A stretch of 64,000 nucleotides of DNA, from positions 88,501 through 152,500 of the forward strand of contig JAMORC010000015.1 in assembly GCA_027063785.1 (NCBI GenBank), in the 5' to 3' direction. The notes beneath the pieces were generated by a model. That model was given only the letters and a program-made list of their open reading frames with translations. It was not told where the DNA came from and searched no databases. Shown here one piece after another: positions 41,189-51,592 of the stretch (its first letter is position 1; each line of letters starts with the position of its first letter). This DNA comes from Desulfurobacteriaceae bacterium (lineage in GTDB: Bacteria > Aquificota > Aquificia > Desulfurobacteriales > Desulfurobacteriaceae). The position numbers were made by a program, and so were the translations under genes.

Positions 41189-42126
41189 CTTTCCTTCCTC
41201 TCAAGAACTTTTTTAACTTTTTCTACAATTCCCTTTTCGTCCAGCTTAAAGTAGTGAAGGAGTTCCCAGCCTTTTCCGGATCTTCCGAAGACGTCGGGGG
41301 TTCCGAGCCTTTCCATCGGAACGGGGTAGTTTTCCACCAGCACTTCTGCCACCGCAGAGCCGAGCCCTCCGATGATTGAGTGTTCTTCTGCTGTAACTAC
41401 CGCCCCGGTCTTTGATGCCGATTTTACTATAAGTTCGGTGTCGATCGGCTTAACGGTCGGCATGTGGATTACTTCTATCGAAATTCCCTCCCTTTCAAGG
41501 ATATCTGCTGCGTACAGGGCAAAGGAAGTCATAACGCCGTTCGAAATTACGGTGACGTCTTCCCCTTCCCTGAGGACGTGTCCTTTGCCGATTTCAAACT
41601 TGTAGTTTTCGTCAAATATCCTCGGAAATTTTTCCCTTGTTAGCCTTACGTAGAAAGGCCCTTCGGTGTATGCTATTTTCCTTATTACCTGTCTCGTCTC
41701 AACGTCGTCTGCGGGGACTATTACCCTCATGTTGGGAATGTTCCTCATATTTGCAACGTCTTCTAAGGCCTGGTGGCTTGCCCCGTCCTCACCTACGGTG
41801 ATTCCTCCGTGGGTGCAGACGATTTTAACGCTCAGGTTGGGGTAGCATATTGTCTGCCTTACTGCTTCCCATGCCCTTCCCGTTCCGAATATCGCAAAGG
41901 TGCTTACGAAGGGGATTTTCCCGGTGGTTGCCATTCCGGCGGCAACGTTCATCATGTCAGTTTCGGCGATTCCCATATTGAAGAATCTTTCGGGGAAAGC
42001 TTTGGCGAACTTTGCTGTTTTGGTAGAACCTGAAAGGTCTGCGTCAAATACCACTATTCTGTCGTCTTCCTTGCCGAGTTCAACGAGAGTTTCTCCGTAA
42101 GCGTCCCTGAGGCTTACCTTTTCCAT
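41185..42126 (-). CDS. Transketolase C-terminal subunit
   Basis: The 313-aa protein covers the pyrimidine-binding and C-terminal domains of transketolase (MEKVSLRDAYGETLVELG, DADLSGSTKT, FPERFFNMGIAETDM with the catalytic Glu, GGITVGEDGASHQALEDVANMR, and TAEEHSIIGGLGSAVAE). With the N-half encoded upstream it forms a split enzyme, as in many thermophilic bacteria and clostridia. It supplies pentose phosphates. ATG 42126 has AAGGAGGAAAA upstream and lies 10 bases after the N-half stop; an earlier in-frame start would overlap that gene. Confidence 0.92.
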   Translation of the reverse strand: MEKVSLRDAYGETLVELGKEDDRIVVFDADLSGSTKTAKFAKAFPERFFNMGIAETDMMNVAAGMATTGKIPFVSTFAIFGTGRAWEAVRQTICYPNLSVKIVCTHGGITVGEDGASHQALEDVANMRNIPNMRVIVPADDVETRQVIRKIAYTEGPFYVRLTREKFPRIFDENYKFEIGKGHVLREGEDVTVISNGVMTSFALYAADILEREGISIEVIHMPTVKPIDTELIVKSASKTGAVVTAEEHSIIGGLGSAVAEVLVENYPVPMERLGTPDVFGRSGKGWELLHYFKLDEKGIVEKVKKVLERKER

Positions 42127-42136
42127 TTTTTCCTCC

Positions 42137-43000
42137 TTAAACCAGCTCTCCAAGTTCTTTGAGAGCTTCCTTGAGAAGCTCCGGGGGTAGTGCCTTCCCG
42201 TGCCACTCAGCCCTGTTTTCCATAAAGGAGACCCCCTTGCCCTTTACCGTTTTTGCTACGATCATCGTCGGCTTATACCTGACCCTGTCGGCTTCGTCGA
42301 GAGCTTCCCTTATTTCCTTAAAGTCATGGCCGTTTATCTCTATTACGTGCCAGCCGAAAGCTTTCCACTTCTCCATTGCCGGATAGATTGACATTACCTC
42401 GTCAACGGGGCCGTCTATTTGGAGGTTGTTGTTGTCAAGTATTACGACGAGGTTGTCCAGGTTGTAGTGTGAAGCAGCCATTGAAGCTTCCCAAACGCTT
42501 CCCTCCTGAGCTTCTCCGTCACCTATCATGCAGTAAACTTTGCTGTCGCTCTTGTCTAACTTCAGTCCCATTGCCATCCCTACGGCAGCCCCGATTCCGT
42601 GTCCCAGGGACCCCGTGCTTATTTCAATTCCGGGCGTCTTCTTCATATCCGGGTGTCCCTGAAGACTCCCGTCTATCTTTCTGAACTCGTGGAGCTTCTC
42701 CAGCGGGAAGTATCCAGTCCTTGCAAGCACCGAGTAGAGGGCGGGGCAGACGTGTCCTTTGGAGAGGACGAACCTGTCCCTTTTCTCCCACTTCGGATTT
42801 TCGGGATTATGTCTCATCTTGTAGTAGTAGAGGGTAACTATGATGTCTGTCGCGGACATGGCACCGCCGGGGTGTCCTGACTGAACTTCCGACGTCATTT
42901 TCAGGATGTCCTTCCTGACCTCACGGGCTATCGCCCTCAGGGTTACGTCGTCTATATCCCTGTTCCTTTCCGTAAAGAATGAAGGCTCAAAGGTTATCAT
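42137..43000 (-). CDS. Transketolase N-terminal subunit
   Basis: The 287-aa protein is the ThDP-diphosphate-binding half of transketolase: SGHPGGAMSATDI, the conserved FVLSKGHVCPALYSVL, GSLGHGIGAAVGMA and the ThDP/Mg motif GDGEAQEGSVWEA...LDNNNLQIDG. GGAGGT precedes ATG. It lies 16 bases downstream of argH in the same orientation, so argH, both transketolase halves, ctpA and the hydrolase probably share a transcript. Confidence 0.92.
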   Translation of the reverse strand: MITFEPSFFTERNRDIDDVTLRAIAREVRKDILKMTSEVQSGHPGGAMSATDIIVTLYYYKMRHNPENPKWEKRDRFVLSKGHVCPALYSVLARTGYFPLEKLHEFRKIDGSLQGHPDMKKTPGIEISTGSLGHGIGAAVGMAMGLKLDKSDSKVYCMIGDGEAQEGSVWEASMAASHYNLDNLVVILDNNNLQIDGPVDEVMSIYPAMEKWKAFGWHVIEINGHDFKEIREALDEADRVRYKPTMIVAKTVKGKGVSFMENRAEWHGKALPPELLKEALKELGELV

Positions 43001-43015
43001 CTGAAACCTCCGTAT

Positions 43016-44398
43016 TTAAACTTCCTCTTCTTCTTTTATCCTTTCTATTTCGGCCTTAACCTGCTCTGTTGCCGTTCCTCCTATGACGTTCCTGCTGTTT
43101 ATAGACCCCTCAACGCTCATAAGGCTGAGAACGTCCTCCTCGAAGGCATCGGAGAACTGTTTAAGCTCTTCAAGGCTGAGGTCTTCAAGTCCTTTCCCTT
43201 TGTCGAGGCAGTAGGCCACAATTTCCCCTACGACTCTGTGAGCTTCCCTGAAGGGTATTCCTTTCTTTGCCAGGTAATCGGCAACGTCGGTAGCCAGTGA
43301 AAAGCCCTTTGAAGCCTGCTGCCTCATCCTGTCAGCCTTCGGCTTCATTCCTTCTACTATGAGGGCATTTACCTTTAGCGAGATTTTAACCGTGTCTAAG
43401 GCGTCAAATAGGGGTTCTTTATCTTCCTGGAGATCCCTGTTGTAGGTAAGGGGAAGGCCTTTCAGAATAGTCAGTATTGCCACGAGGTCACCGTAAACCC
43501 TTCCGGTTTTCCCCCTCGTAAGTTCGGAGACATCCGGGTTTTTCTTCTGGGGCATTATTGAGCTTCCGGTGCAGAATGCGTCCGGAAGGTTGATGAAACC
43601 GAATTCCTCAGTTGACCAGAGAACAAGTTCTTCCGAAAGCCTTGATAGGTGCATCATTACCATTGCGCAGTTAAATATCGTCTCTGCCACAAAGTCCCTG
43701 TCGCTTACAGCATCCATGCTGTTTCTCGTAACTCCGTCAAAGCCGAGAAGCCTGGCCGTGAACTCCCTGTCAAGAGGGTAGCTCGTTCCGGCAAGGGCTG
43801 CGGAGCCTAAAGGAGAGACGTTGACCCTTTTCAGCGTATCTTGAAACCTGTCTGCGTCTCTTTTGAACATCCAGTAGTAGGCGAGCATGTGGTGGGAGTA
43901 AAGTACGGGCTGGGCTATCTGAAGGTGGGTATAGCCGGGCATTACGACTCCCAAGTTCTCCTCGGCCTGCTTGAGGAAGGCAAGCCTCAGCCTTTTGAGC
44001 AGTTTTAAAACTTCCTCTATCTCGTGCCTTACGTAGAGCCTTACATCCGTTGCGACCTGGTCGTTCCTTGACCTGCCGGTGTGAAGTTTCCCTCCTACAG
44101 GGCCGATTTTCTCTATCAGCCTCTTCTCTATGTTCATGTGGACGTCTTCAAGCTCCTTCTTCCACCGGAACTTGCCCTCTTCTATTTCCTTCAGTATTTT
44201 GTTCAGTCCGGTTATTATCCTTTCGGCCTCTTCAGGTTTCAAAATTCCCTGTTTTTCAAGCATCTTAACGTGGGCAACACTTCCGGCTATATCAAAAGGA
44301 GCAAGCCGTTTATCGTAGGAGACCGACTCGGTAAACTCCTCAACTAGTTCGTTAGTTGACTCTTTGAACCTTCCGCCCCAGAGCTTCTTCTCTCCCAA
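43016..44398 (-). CDS. argH: Argininosuccinate lyase
   Basis: ArgH splits argininosuccinate into arginine and fumarate. The 460-aa protein has LWGGRFKE at the N-terminus, HTGRSRNDQVATD, MPGYTHLQIAQPV, and the superfamily signature GSSIMPQKKNPD with the catalytic serine. It starts with TTG at 44398, supported by a strong AAGGAGG seven bases upstream and by the conserved LWGGRF right after the start. It is divergent from guaB across 77 bp. Confidence 0.96.
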   Translation of the reverse strand: MGEKKLWGGRFKESTNELVEEFTESVSYDKRLAPFDIAGSVAHVKMLEKQGILKPEEAERIITGLNKILKEIEEGKFRWKKELEDVHMNIEKRLIEKIGPVGGKLHTGRSRNDQVATDVRLYVRHEIEEVLKLLKRLRLAFLKQAEENLGVVMPGYTHLQIAQPVLYSHHMLAYYWMFKRDADRFQDTLKRVNVSPLGSAALAGTSYPLDREFTARLLGFDGVTRNSMDAVSDRDFVAETIFNCAMVMMHLSRLSEELVLWSTEEFGFINLPDAFCTGSSIMPQKKNPDVSELTRGKTGRVYGDLVAILTILKGLPLTYNRDLQEDKEPLFDALDTVKISLKVNALIVEGMKPKADRMRQQASKGFSLATDVADYLAKKGIPFREAHRVVGEIVAYCLDKGKGLEDLSLEELKQFSDAFEEDVLSLMSVEGSINSRNVIGGTATEQVKAEIERIKEEEEV

Positions 44399-44415
44399 CT
44401 TTGCCTCCTTATTAA

Positions 44416-45942
<1,527 letters not shown>

Positions 45943-45944
45943 GC

Positions 45945-46484
45945 TCAAACAGCCTCCTCTCCCACCTTTACTCCGTAGAGGGCAAGGGCTTCAAGAAACT
46001 CCCGGTTAAACCTTCCTTTCCACTTGTTGATTGCAAGCTCAAATCCGGTGGGCTTCTTCGGCCTGTAAAGGAGCTTCATTCCCGCTTCTTCCGGTGTCCT
46101 GCCTCCCTTTTTCTGGTTGCACTCTGAACAGCAGGTTACGAGGTTTTCCCACTTCCACTCTCCACCCCTGCTTTTGGGCAGGACGTGGTCAATTGTGGCC
46201 TCGTTGTCCTTAACGATTTTCCCGCAGTAGGCACAGGTGAAGTTATCCCTTATAAAAACTGCCCTTCTTGTCGGAGAACTGTTTCTCCAGTGCTTCAGCA
46301 GGACGGGGATTCTGATTACTAAAGGAGCCGGATAATCCCTGCTCGGGGATTTCAGCTTAACAGTTGAATAGTGCTGGAGAACTTCGCACTTGTTGAGAAG
46401 TTCCAGCAGGAAGGCCTTTTTGTGGGAAAAGATCGTTACGGGCAAATAGGTTCTTTCAAGAACGAGAACGGGATACAGTACCAT
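45945..46484 (-). CDS. HNH endonuclease
   Basis: The 179-aa protein has an HNH nuclease domain at about residues 80-140. A zinc-binding CAYCG leads into the catalytic ATIDHVLPKSRGG and ENLVTCCSECNQKKGGRTPEEAG (second Cys pair). The N-terminal 75 residues include VLERTYLPVTIFSHKKAFLLELLNKCEVL, typical of a widespread chromosomal HNH family of unknown role rather than a homing enzyme. It is convergent with guaB and separated from ruvB by 230 bp. No inteins or introns are visible nearby. Confidence 0.82.
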   Translation of the reverse strand: MVLYPVLVLERTYLPVTIFSHKKAFLLELLNKCEVLQHYSTVKLKSPSRDYPAPLVIRIPVLLKHWRNSSPTRRAVFIRDNFTCAYCGKIVKDNEATIDHVLPKSRGGEWKWENLVTCCSECNQKKGGRTPEEAGMKLLYRPKKPTGFELAINKWKGRFNREFLEALALYGVKVGEEAV

Positions 46485-46537
46485 TGTTCCTCTCTATCCG
46501 GTTCCCCCCCTACAATATATTACTTTTCCTTGCGTTT

Positions 46538-46714
46538 TCATGTACGATCCTGTTTCTTATGTCCTGTGGTAATCCATACCATAGTGATTGCTGTCAAAAA
46601 AGCTATTCCGATTACAATAGCAACAACGGCTGCTATAAGGAATAAGGACTTCTTTTTCCATTCTTCCAGCTCATTAAGAGTTTCTTTAATCTTGAAAATT
46701 TCTGCTTCGAGAAG
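46538..46714 (-). pseudogene. Start-less small membrane-protein frame directly after ruvB
   Basis: In the same frame as ruvB, immediately after its TGA, 58 codons read LLEAEIFKIKETLNELEEW, a membrane helix FLIAAVVAIVIGIAFLTAIT and a basic tail GHKKQDRT. There is no ATG, GTG or TTG start; only ATT or CTG codons could serve. The coil-helix-basic-tail order resembles the relics at 37784-38081. It may be a decayed copy, or an unusual small gene using a non-standard start. The rest of the 46485-46714 gap shows nothing more. Confidence 0.4.
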
Positions 46715-47662
46715 TCAAATCAGAAAAGGATGAAGTTCTTTCCCCAGTATTTTGTAACCTTCGGGTGTCAGCTTCCTTCCCCTCGGCGTTCTTACGAGGA
46801 GTCCCATTTCGATAAGGTAAGGTTCGTGGACGTTCTCTATCGTGTCGACGTCCTCCTTCAGCACCGTTGCAAGCGTGTTAAGGCCTACGGGCCCTCCCTT
46901 GAAGGTTTCGGCTATTGTCCTGAGTATTTTCCTGTCGAGGGGATCGAGGCCGTAGGAGTCTATTCCTAGCTCTTCGAGCACTTTCAGCACCTGCTCTTCT
47001 TTTACCCTTTTCCAGCCGTGAACTGTCGCGTAATCCCTTATTCTCTTGAGGAGCTGGTTCAGTATCCTCGGGGTTCCCCTCGAACACCTTGCAACGGCCC
47101 GGAGGGCATTTTCGCTCATTTCAATGCCCAGCTTTCTCGCTCCTCTTTCCGCTATTAGCTTTAACTCTTCCACAGAGTAAAGCTCCAGCCTGCAGACAAT
47201 TCCGAAACGGGAGCGGAAGGGCGGAGTCAGGAGGTTGAGGCGGGTCGTTGCACCTATGAGGGTGAAGCGGGGAAGTTCTATTGAAACGGCCTTCCTCCCT
47301 CCTGCCATGACGATGTCTATTCTGAAGTCTTCCATTGCCGAATAAAGCGTTTCTTCTACTGCCCTGTTGAGTCTGTGAATTTCGTCGATAAAGAGGACAT
47401 CTCCCTCCGAGAGGGTTGAGACGAGGGCTACAAGGTCTCCCTTCCTTTCTATTGTCGGGGCAGAAATGATTTTGAGATTACTACCCATTTCGGAAGCAAC
47501 TATTGCGGAGAGGGTGGTTTTCCCCGTTCCGGGCGGACCGTAGAAGAGAATGTGGTCAACCGGTTCTTCCCTTTTCTTGGCCGATTCTACGGCTACTTTC
47601 AGGAGCTTCTTCGTCCTCTCCTGGCCTATGAACTCGTCAAAGCTCTGAGGCCTTTCTATCAC
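46715..47662 (-). CDS. ruvB: Holliday junction branch migration ATPase RuvB
   Basis: RuvB is the AAA+ motor that drives Holliday-junction branch migration with RuvA. The 315-aa protein opens with RPQSFDEFIGQERTKKLL and has Walker A YGPPGTGKTTL, Walker B VLFIDEIHRLN, the RuvB signature DIVMAGGRKAVSIELPRFTLIGATTR, arginine-finger region TPPFRSRFGI and the winged-helix end with GGPVGLNTLA and RTPRGRKLTPEGY. It is slightly short at both ends but complete. The start overlaps the ruvA stop by 4 bases. Confidence 0.96.
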   Translation of the reverse strand: MIERPQSFDEFIGQERTKKLLKVAVESAKKREEPVDHILFYGPPGTGKTTLSAIVASEMGSNLKIISAPTIERKGDLVALVSTLSEGDVLFIDEIHRLNRAVEETLYSAMEDFRIDIVMAGGRKAVSIELPRFTLIGATTRLNLLTPPFRSRFGIVCRLELYSVEELKLIAERGARKLGIEMSENALRAVARCSRGTPRILNQLLKRIRDYATVHGWKRVKEEQVLKVLEELGIDSYGLDPLDRKILRTIAETFKGGPVGLNTLATVLKEDVDTIENVHEPYLIEMGLLVRTPRGRKLTPEGYKILGKELHPFLI

Positions 47663-48219
47663 TTCCCTCTCCCCGAAAGCCTTTTAAGGGATTCCCTGAC
47701 AGCTTCCTGCAGGTCGAGTCCCTTTAAATCTAAACCTTTCAATGCCGAAAAGATTTCTTTCCTGCTGTACCCGAGGGAAGTTAAGACCTCCATCAGCTCT
47801 TCCGGAATTTCTGCTTTTTCTTCCATCTTTCCTTTTAGTTCGAGAACTATTCTTTGGGACAGCTTTTTTCCGATGCCCGGTACTTTTGAAAGCTCCGCCG
47901 AGTCGCCGGCGGAGAGGATGGCTTTAAGCTCTTCGGGAGAGAAGTGGGAAAGTATTGAAAGGGCTACTTTTGAACCGACTTTCGGGATTTTGGTCAAATT
48001 CCTGAAAAGTTCCCTTTCCTCCCGGCTTCCGAATCCGTAAAGTGACGGCGTTCCTTCCGGCGGTATCACGACTTCGGTGAAGACTTCAAGCTCTTCTCCC
48101 TCCTTTGCCCGGGTGAGGAGGGAAAGGGGAACAAATACCCTGAAGGCAACGGGGCCGCACAGGAGGGAAACGGAATCCAAGTACCTGAACAGAACTTTTC
48201 CTTTGAGGAAGTCAATCAC
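47659..48219 (-). CDS. ruvA: Holliday junction-binding protein RuvA
   Basis: The 186-aa protein has the three RuvA domains: an OB-fold (MIDFLKGKVLFRYLDSVSLLCGPVAFRVFVP), a double helix-hairpin-helix region (KIPKVGSKVALSILSHF and LSKVPGIGKKLSQRIVLELKGK, about residues 70-130) and a small C-terminal RuvB-contacting domain (YSRKEIFSALKGLDL). It overlaps gspN upstream and ruvB downstream by 4 bases each, so recombination genes ride on the type II secretion operon. Confidence 0.94.
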   Translation of the reverse strand: MIDFLKGKVLFRYLDSVSLLCGPVAFRVFVPLSLLTRAKEGEELEVFTEVVIPPEGTPSLYGFGSREERELFRNLTKIPKVGSKVALSILSHFSPEELKAILSAGDSAELSKVPGIGKKLSQRIVLELKGKMEEKAEIPEELMEVLTSLGYSRKEIFSALKGLDLKGLDLQEAVRESLKRLSGRGK

Positions 48220-48965
48220 TTCCAGATCCTCAAGTTGCCGAGGTTTCCTCTGACTGTAAACTTAAATTTTTTCCCGGAAAGCGGAGGGATTTTAACCTTT
48301 ACGGTAACTTTCAGCTTCAGGTAGCTGTTCTTTGGATTCTTCGGGTAGTAGTCCAGGTATCCTTTTGCCGTAACGTCGGCGTCTCTTCCCTTTCCTTCTG
48401 CATTTATTTCCAGCCTGTTCTTCCTCTTTACGCTGTAGGTACCCCTGACGTTTCCCAGCTTCAGCGCCGGGAAAGTAAAGATTCCAAACTCTATTCCCTC
48501 TAACTTCGAATCCTTTAATAAGAATTCTCCTCTGCCGCCTGTAAGATCATTCCCGGAAACCTTTAAGCTTCCGCTTCCCGAAAGTCTTCCTCCAACTCTG
48601 GGACTTTCCTTCCTGCACTTTTCCGCCTCGATTTCTGAAATCTTAAACCTTATCTCCCCCGGGTAGCTTCCTTTTAGGTTTACCCTGCCTCCGCAGAGGA
48701 AGGATACGGCTTCGAACGACTTCTCTTTTGACAGGATGGAAAGGAGGGAAGGCCTTACGATGACCCTTTCGATTTCCACGGGCAGTGAAGGTACCCTGAC
48801 GTTTTCAAGCTCGACCTCGAAGGGGAACCTGTTTACGCTTAAACTCGAGTAGGTAATGCCTTTTTCACACAGTATCCTGCCTATTACCCTGTCAAAGGGA
48901 AAAGTCAGGTAGAGGAAAAGGGGGAAAGTTATGATAAAGATGAGTAGCGGTGTCCACCTCTTCAT
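48216..48965 (-). CDS. gspN: Type II secretion system protein N (GspN-like)
   Basis: The 249-aa protein has one N-terminal helix (about residues 6-22), then a beta-rich periplasmic domain of the GspN type (YSSLSVNRFPFEVELENVRVPSLP; GSGSLKVSGNDLTGGRGEFLLKDSKLEG; NAEGKGRDADVTAKGYL). Divergent GspN proteins are found in thermophiles and delta-proteobacteria. The gene order gspK-L-M-N strongly supports the call. It overlaps gspM and ruvA by 4 bases each. Confidence 0.72.
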   Translation of the reverse strand: MKRWTPLLIFIITFPLFLYLTFPFDRVIGRILCEKGITYSSLSVNRFPFEVELENVRVPSLPVEIERVIVRPSLLSILSKEKSFEAVSFLCGGRVNLKGSYPGEIRFKISEIEAEKCRKESPRVGGRLSGSGSLKVSGNDLTGGRGEFLLKDSKLEGIEFGIFTFPALKLGNVRGTYSVKRKNRLEINAEGKGRDADVTAKGYLDYYPKNPKNSYLKLKVTVKVKIPPLSGKKFKFTVRGNLGNLRIWK

Positions 48966-49510
48966 CTTTCTCTCCCGAAAAAGTAGAAGGTTACCCGTCC
49001 GGAAACGTATTCGTTCTTGTCGTAGTCGCTGAGGGAAACTGCTACTGCTTTGAAGTAATACCTTCCCGATTCAAGCCTTCTTATCAGGCAGGCTACTCTG
49101 TCAAGTTCTGCTTCGGAGAACTCAACAGAAATCTTCTTCCTGACGATCCCTTCGGCCCTCTGACTTTCCAGCACTTTCACTCTCTTTACCTTTAACCTGC
49201 ACCTTTTGGCTGCAGAGCGGATCAGTGAGGAGATGTCGGCATTTCTTCCCCTCTCAACCTTCCTCTCCACGGGAGAGAGTTTTTCCCGAAGCCTTTGGAT
49301 CTCTGCTAATTTTGGTTTGAGAAGCTCTTCCTTTCTCTCAAGCTTCTTAAGCCTTTCCCCGTATTTGTCCGATAAGCCCTTTAGGGGCAGGAAGACGAGC
49401 GCTATGAAAAGGAGAAGCAGGACAACGGGGATTCCGACGGCTATGACGTTTCTCTCCCTGTCATCAAGCCCTTTTAAATACTCCTCAACCGCTTCTCTAA
49501 GGTTATTCAA
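48962..49510 (-). CDS. gspM: Type II secretion system protein M (GspM-like)
   Basis: The 182-aa bitopic protein has a short cytoplasmic head, a membrane helix (about 22-42, VIAVGIPVVLLLLFIALVFLPL), a coiled-coil segment (YGERLKKLERKEELLKPKLAEIQRLREKL) and a C-terminal ferredoxin-like periplasmic domain (about 95-175). This is GspM/PilO architecture, and it follows gspL directly. GspM stabilises GspL and the pseudopilus platform. Confidence 0.75.
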   Translation of the reverse strand: MNNLREAVEEYLKGLDDRERNVIAVGIPVVLLLLFIALVFLPLKGLSDKYGERLKKLERKEELLKPKLAEIQRLREKLSPVERKVERGRNADISSLIRSAAKRCRLKVKRVKVLESQRAEGIVRKKISVEFSEAELDRVACLIRRLESGRYYFKAVAVSLSDYDKNEYVSGRVTFYFFGRER

Positions 49511-50723
49511 CGCTGACTCCTGAGACGGTTATGGTGAACTTTATCCCCTTTCGGGTTTCTTTCGAGGAGTTTACCGTTACCTGATTAAATTTTTTCTTCA
49601 GCTCGCCGACAAAACTGTCGAGATTTTCCTGTTTTTTGGCGTACCCCTCTATCTGAAGTTTCCTCAAATCCCCTTCAACCTTGTATACGTCGATCCCCTC
49701 CTTTACGGATTCTGAAATCCGGTTGAGGAGGAACAGCAGCGGAGGGGAGTCAAGGAGCAGGAATTTCTCCTTCTTCTTGAGTTTTTCGAGTAACTGCGGA
49801 ATCTGAATTTCGGGGGCAAGTATCTTTTCACCGGTAATTTCCGTTAGGTATTTCTTGAAGGCTTTTTTTTCCTCAATGTAGTCGCGCTTGAGGGAGATGT
49901 AGTTGATGAACTCCGCGCCTGAGAGCAACAGGAGGGAGGCGATTCCGAGTGCCGAGCCCAGCGCTATAGTTTTTTTGTTTTTCTTGAAAAATTCTCCCAG
50001 GAACAGGGAAGTATCTTTGAAAAAGGCCTTGCACGGAAGTGATTTTAATCTGGTTAAGCCGAAGGCGTTAAAGTAAAGAGGAGCTTCCTTCCCGAAAGGC
50101 TCAAACTGCGGGATTTCCGCATCGATGAGGTTTGTGATTTCCGACACTGCCTTCTCGTCGAGGGCGCCGCCGCCCACAAGCACGACCCTTTCTCCCTTTA
50201 GCCGGGAAAGGGCTTCCTTAAAGCTTTCCCTTTCCAGGTTAAAGCTGTAGCTTCCCCTGAAAATTTCTACTTCGGAGATTTTGCCGTTTACCAGCTTAAA
50301 CAGGGCAACCTTTGACGCGCCGAGGTCTACAACCGAAACGTCTTCCCCGTAAAGGGATAAAGCTCCCGCCGCTCCTCCTATCAGGTCGGAGGTTATTCTC
50401 GACTCCTTTGCGAAGAGAGGCAGGTTGTCGAGCACTTCCCTCTTTTCCACGAGTATCAGGAACTTGCATCCCTTGTCTTCCTTGCCGACTCGGCAGAACG
50501 TAAAGGTGATCTTGTCCGGCTCGACAGAAAGTTCCGAGGTGACGTCGCTGGTGATAAGCTTCTTCAGCTGTTGTCCCCTGCAGATGGGGTAGTAGGATTC
50601 CTTTACCAGGAGTGAGGAGGAAGAAATTCCTACCACTGCTGGTCGGGCTGGAGGTTCTCCTGTCCCGAATGCCTTACCGTCAAACCACTTTATAACCTTG
50701 CTGCCGAGGTCAGCTACAATCAT
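49503..50723 (-). CDS. gspL: Type II secretion system protein L (GspL-like)
   Basis: The 406-aa protein has an actin-like cytoplasmic domain (about 1-230; VADLGSKVIKW at the start, DLIGGAAGAL and VSVVDLGASKVALFKL, as in PilM/GspL). A membrane helix follows (about 255-275, KKTIALGSALGIASLLLLSG), then a coiled coil and a periplasmic ferredoxin-like domain (about 320-400). ATG 50723 forms TGATG with the gspK stop; an in-frame start five codons earlier lies inside gspK. GspL links the GspE ATPase to the pseudopilus. Confidence 0.78.
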   Translation of the reverse strand: MIVADLGSKVIKWFDGKAFGTGEPPARPAVVGISSSSLLVKESYYPICRGQQLKKLITSDVTSELSVEPDKITFTFCRVGKEDKGCKFLILVEKREVLDNLPLFAKESRITSDLIGGAAGALSLYGEDVSVVDLGASKVALFKLVNGKISEVEIFRGSYSFNLERESFKEALSRLKGERVVLVGGGALDEKAVSEITNLIDAEIPQFEPFGKEAPLYFNAFGLTRLKSLPCKAFFKDTSLFLGEFFKKNKKTIALGSALGIASLLLLSGAEFINYISLKRDYIEEKKAFKKYLTEITGEKILAPEIQIPQLLEKLKKKEKFLLLDSPPLLFLLNRISESVKEGIDVYKVEGDLRKLQIEGYAKKQENLDSFVGELKKKFNQVTVNSSKETRKGIKFTITVSGVSVE

Positions 50724-51592
50724 TGAACTACCTTCCACTCAAGAATCTTGTGCCTGTCCGTGAATGCTTTAACTACGGCGACGGCCTCTCCGAAGGAAGC
50801 CGTTGCCTCTATCCGGAAGAAATCACACTTGTTTGTTATTAAAGGCCTTATCTCAAAGTAGAGTTCTTCGCTGAATCCCGGAAGCTCCTTTAGGTCTGAG
50901 AGCTTCTTTACGGGACGGGCTTCAATTATACTATCGGCCGCTTCCTCGGTCATTTGCGGGGACAGCGCCGTTAAAAGTGCTTTTGGAGCTGAGTTTACGT
51001 TGATTTTTCCGTTACCGTAAGTTGTCAGAAAGTTTTCGAGTTTTTTGAAGAGCCTGTCGTTTATACCCTTAATGTACCGAATCTCTCCCAAACTTCTGGC
51101 TTTGCCGTTCGTGGGAAGATACCCGATGCCCCGGTAGTATTCCGATTCCGCTCCTCCCCAGGAAGGTTCGCTGTCGGGGTCTATCCAGTCCTTCAGGGCA
51201 TCTGCGGTGTCCGGGTCAATTTCGAGTTCCTGGAACAGCCTGCGGGCGATTTTGTAGTAGCGTGTATCGGTAAGCTTGTTTACATTCAGCATTCCGCACT
51301 CGTCCTTTATCCTCAGGGAAATTGTTATTCCGCGGTAGTTGTAGAATATAGGCCTTGCCCAGTTGTCTCCTTCTCCGTCAAAGCCGTTGTCGTCCTCTTC
51401 CAGAAATTTCAGCGCCATCTTTACCGCAGATGCCGCGGCGTGGTAGGCAACAGAATAGTCTTTAAAGTTTTCTGCCCTCTCATAGCCCTTTCCGGAAAGG
51501 AAGTAAACCGAAAAAAGGAAAGAAGCTACTATTGACACCATAACGAGAACGAGGAAGAGGGCAAAGCCCCGCCTACTGGCTGAAGAACTCAA
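50720..51592 (-). CDS. gspK: Type II secretion system minor pseudopilin GspK
   Basis: GspK caps the pseudopilus tip. The 290-aa protein has a type III leader with cleavage after RRG before FALFLVLVMVSIVASFLFSVYF, then the large globular GspK domain with a helix-rich insertion (DECGMLNVNKLTD, DALKDWIDPDSEPSWGGAESEYY, GKINVNSAPKALLTALSP). It lacks the Glu5 usual in major pseudopilins, as expected for GspK. The start is TTG at 51592, inside the end of mtnA, with only a weak AGGG upstream. Other T2SS genes are not in the window. Confidence 0.85.
   Translation of the reverse strand: MSSSASRRGFALFLVLVMVSIVASFLFSVYFLSGKGYERAENFKDYSVAYHAAASAVKMALKFLEEDDNGFDGEGDNWARPIFYNYRGITISLRIKDECGMLNVNKLTDTRYYKIARRLFQELEIDPDTADALKDWIDPDSEPSWGGAESEYYRGIGYLPTNGKARSLGEIRYIKGINDRLFKKLENFLTTYGNGKINVNSAPKALLTALSPQMTEEAADSIIEARPVKKLSDLKELPGFSEELYFEIRPLITNKCDFFRIEATASFGEAVAVVKAFTDRHKILEWKVVQ

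Noticed and set aside
46715..46717. ruvB TGA as a selenocysteine codon
   Set aside because: RuvB is complete at this stop, has no redox role, and no hairpin follows at the right distance.
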